Below are positions 63,802 to 64,000 of a stretch of DNA of 64,000 nt, in pieces. The notes under the pieces were generated by a model. It ran no database searches and had not been told where the DNA came from. It saw nothing but the letters and a program-made list of their open reading frames with translations. The position numbers and the translations under genes were made by a program. The number at the start of each line of letters is the position of its first letter. The first letter of the stretch is position 1. The DNA is from Tunturiibacter empetritectus (GTDB lineage: Bacteria; Acidobacteriota; Terriglobia; Terriglobales; Acidobacteriaceae). Location of the stretch: the NCBI RefSeq assembly GCF_013410875.1, contig NZ_JACCCU010000001.1:930001-994000 (forward strand), in the 5' to 3' direction.

Positions 63802-63931
63802 GTTTTGATTCTCCAAATTTGGGGATGAATTTGTGAGATGGGTCGGATTGGATGGCGAGTGGTCATCGAGATTTACGAGGACCTATAGTATGCCCGTGTT
63901 GGTTGAGAGGGAAGCTGGGTCGACTATTTGG

Positions 63932-64000
63932 TTTGGAAGGTTCGGATGGTATGGGTGGGTGGATGGTGTCGGGATCCTTCACTCCGTTCAGGATGACGGC
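63932..64000. repeat. REP-like repeat, 69 bp, copy 2 (runs to the window edge)
   Basis: Matches 58751-58819 at 62 of 69 positions and ends GGGATCCTTCACTCCGTTCA followed by GGATGACGGC. It may continue outside the window. Bases 63802-63931 hold the sedolisin promoter region and nothing else I recognise. Confidence 0.7.

Overview
The window looks like chromosome of a soil acidobacterium (Terriglobia, Granulicella/Edaphobacter/Terriglobus type). The basis is two giant Oar-like TonB-dependent receptors with an N-terminal carboxypeptidase-regulatory-like domain, several secreted glycan-active or beta-propeller proteins, an NHL/MBG repeat protein, HAF repeats, a sedolisin, Sel1 and CRTAC1 proteins, and short dispersed 'GGATCCTTCxCTxCGxTCAGGATGAC' repeats. 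The taxonomic call is inferred from gene content, not from a marker gene.

Layout. 1-14.7 kb: tail of a large secreted protein, a TonB receptor with its terminator, a tight Sel1 / CRTAC1 / seven-heme cytochrome c operon, a GH116-type glycosidase (minus strand) and a GH16-type glucanase. 15.0-21.8 kb: a TetR regulator diverging across a perfect 20-bp palindrome from a five-gene efflux locus (small membrane protein, EmrB-type MFS, TolC, EmrA-type adaptor, secreted protein). 22.1-44.6 kb: a genomic island. A complete tRNA-Pro(CGG) with encoded CCA lies at 44576-44652, and an 80-bp copy of its 3' half plus flank (74/80 identical) lies in direct orientation at 22111-22190. The C-terminal remnant of a tyrosine integrase abuts the tRNA and is cut by an IS6-family element. 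Cargo: a second TonB receptor, a DUF2062 protein, a paoABC-type aldehyde oxidoreductase with a KatE-type catalase upstream, a four-gene translationally coupled PIG-L / methyltransferase / glycosyltransferase / acyl-CoA-dehydrogenase operon, an alpha/beta hydrolase, a beta-propeller-ricin protein and a HAF-repeat protein, with decayed fragments between them.

45.0-52.0 kb: an OmpA/Ig protein and a 1745-residue NHL-MBG protein, both minus strand, ending at a strong terminator. 52.4-57.8 kb: a second molybdenum hydroxylase system. XdhC and a MocA-like cytidylyltransferase (plus strand) face the Mo, FeS and FAD subunit operon (minus strand) tail to tail. 57.8-64 kb: a small AhpD-like protein, secreted proteins, an NTF2-like protein and a sedolisin, separated by a MITE-like palindrome, REP-like repeats and simple-sequence arrays.

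Working together: the XdhC/MocA pair could mature both hydroxylases, because the island paoABC set carries no XdhC/PaoD of its own. The catalase beside paoABC would remove peroxide made by aldehyde oxidation. The TonB receptors with GH116/GH16 fit a polysaccharide-scavenging lifestyle. These functional links are inferences from gene order and family knowledge.
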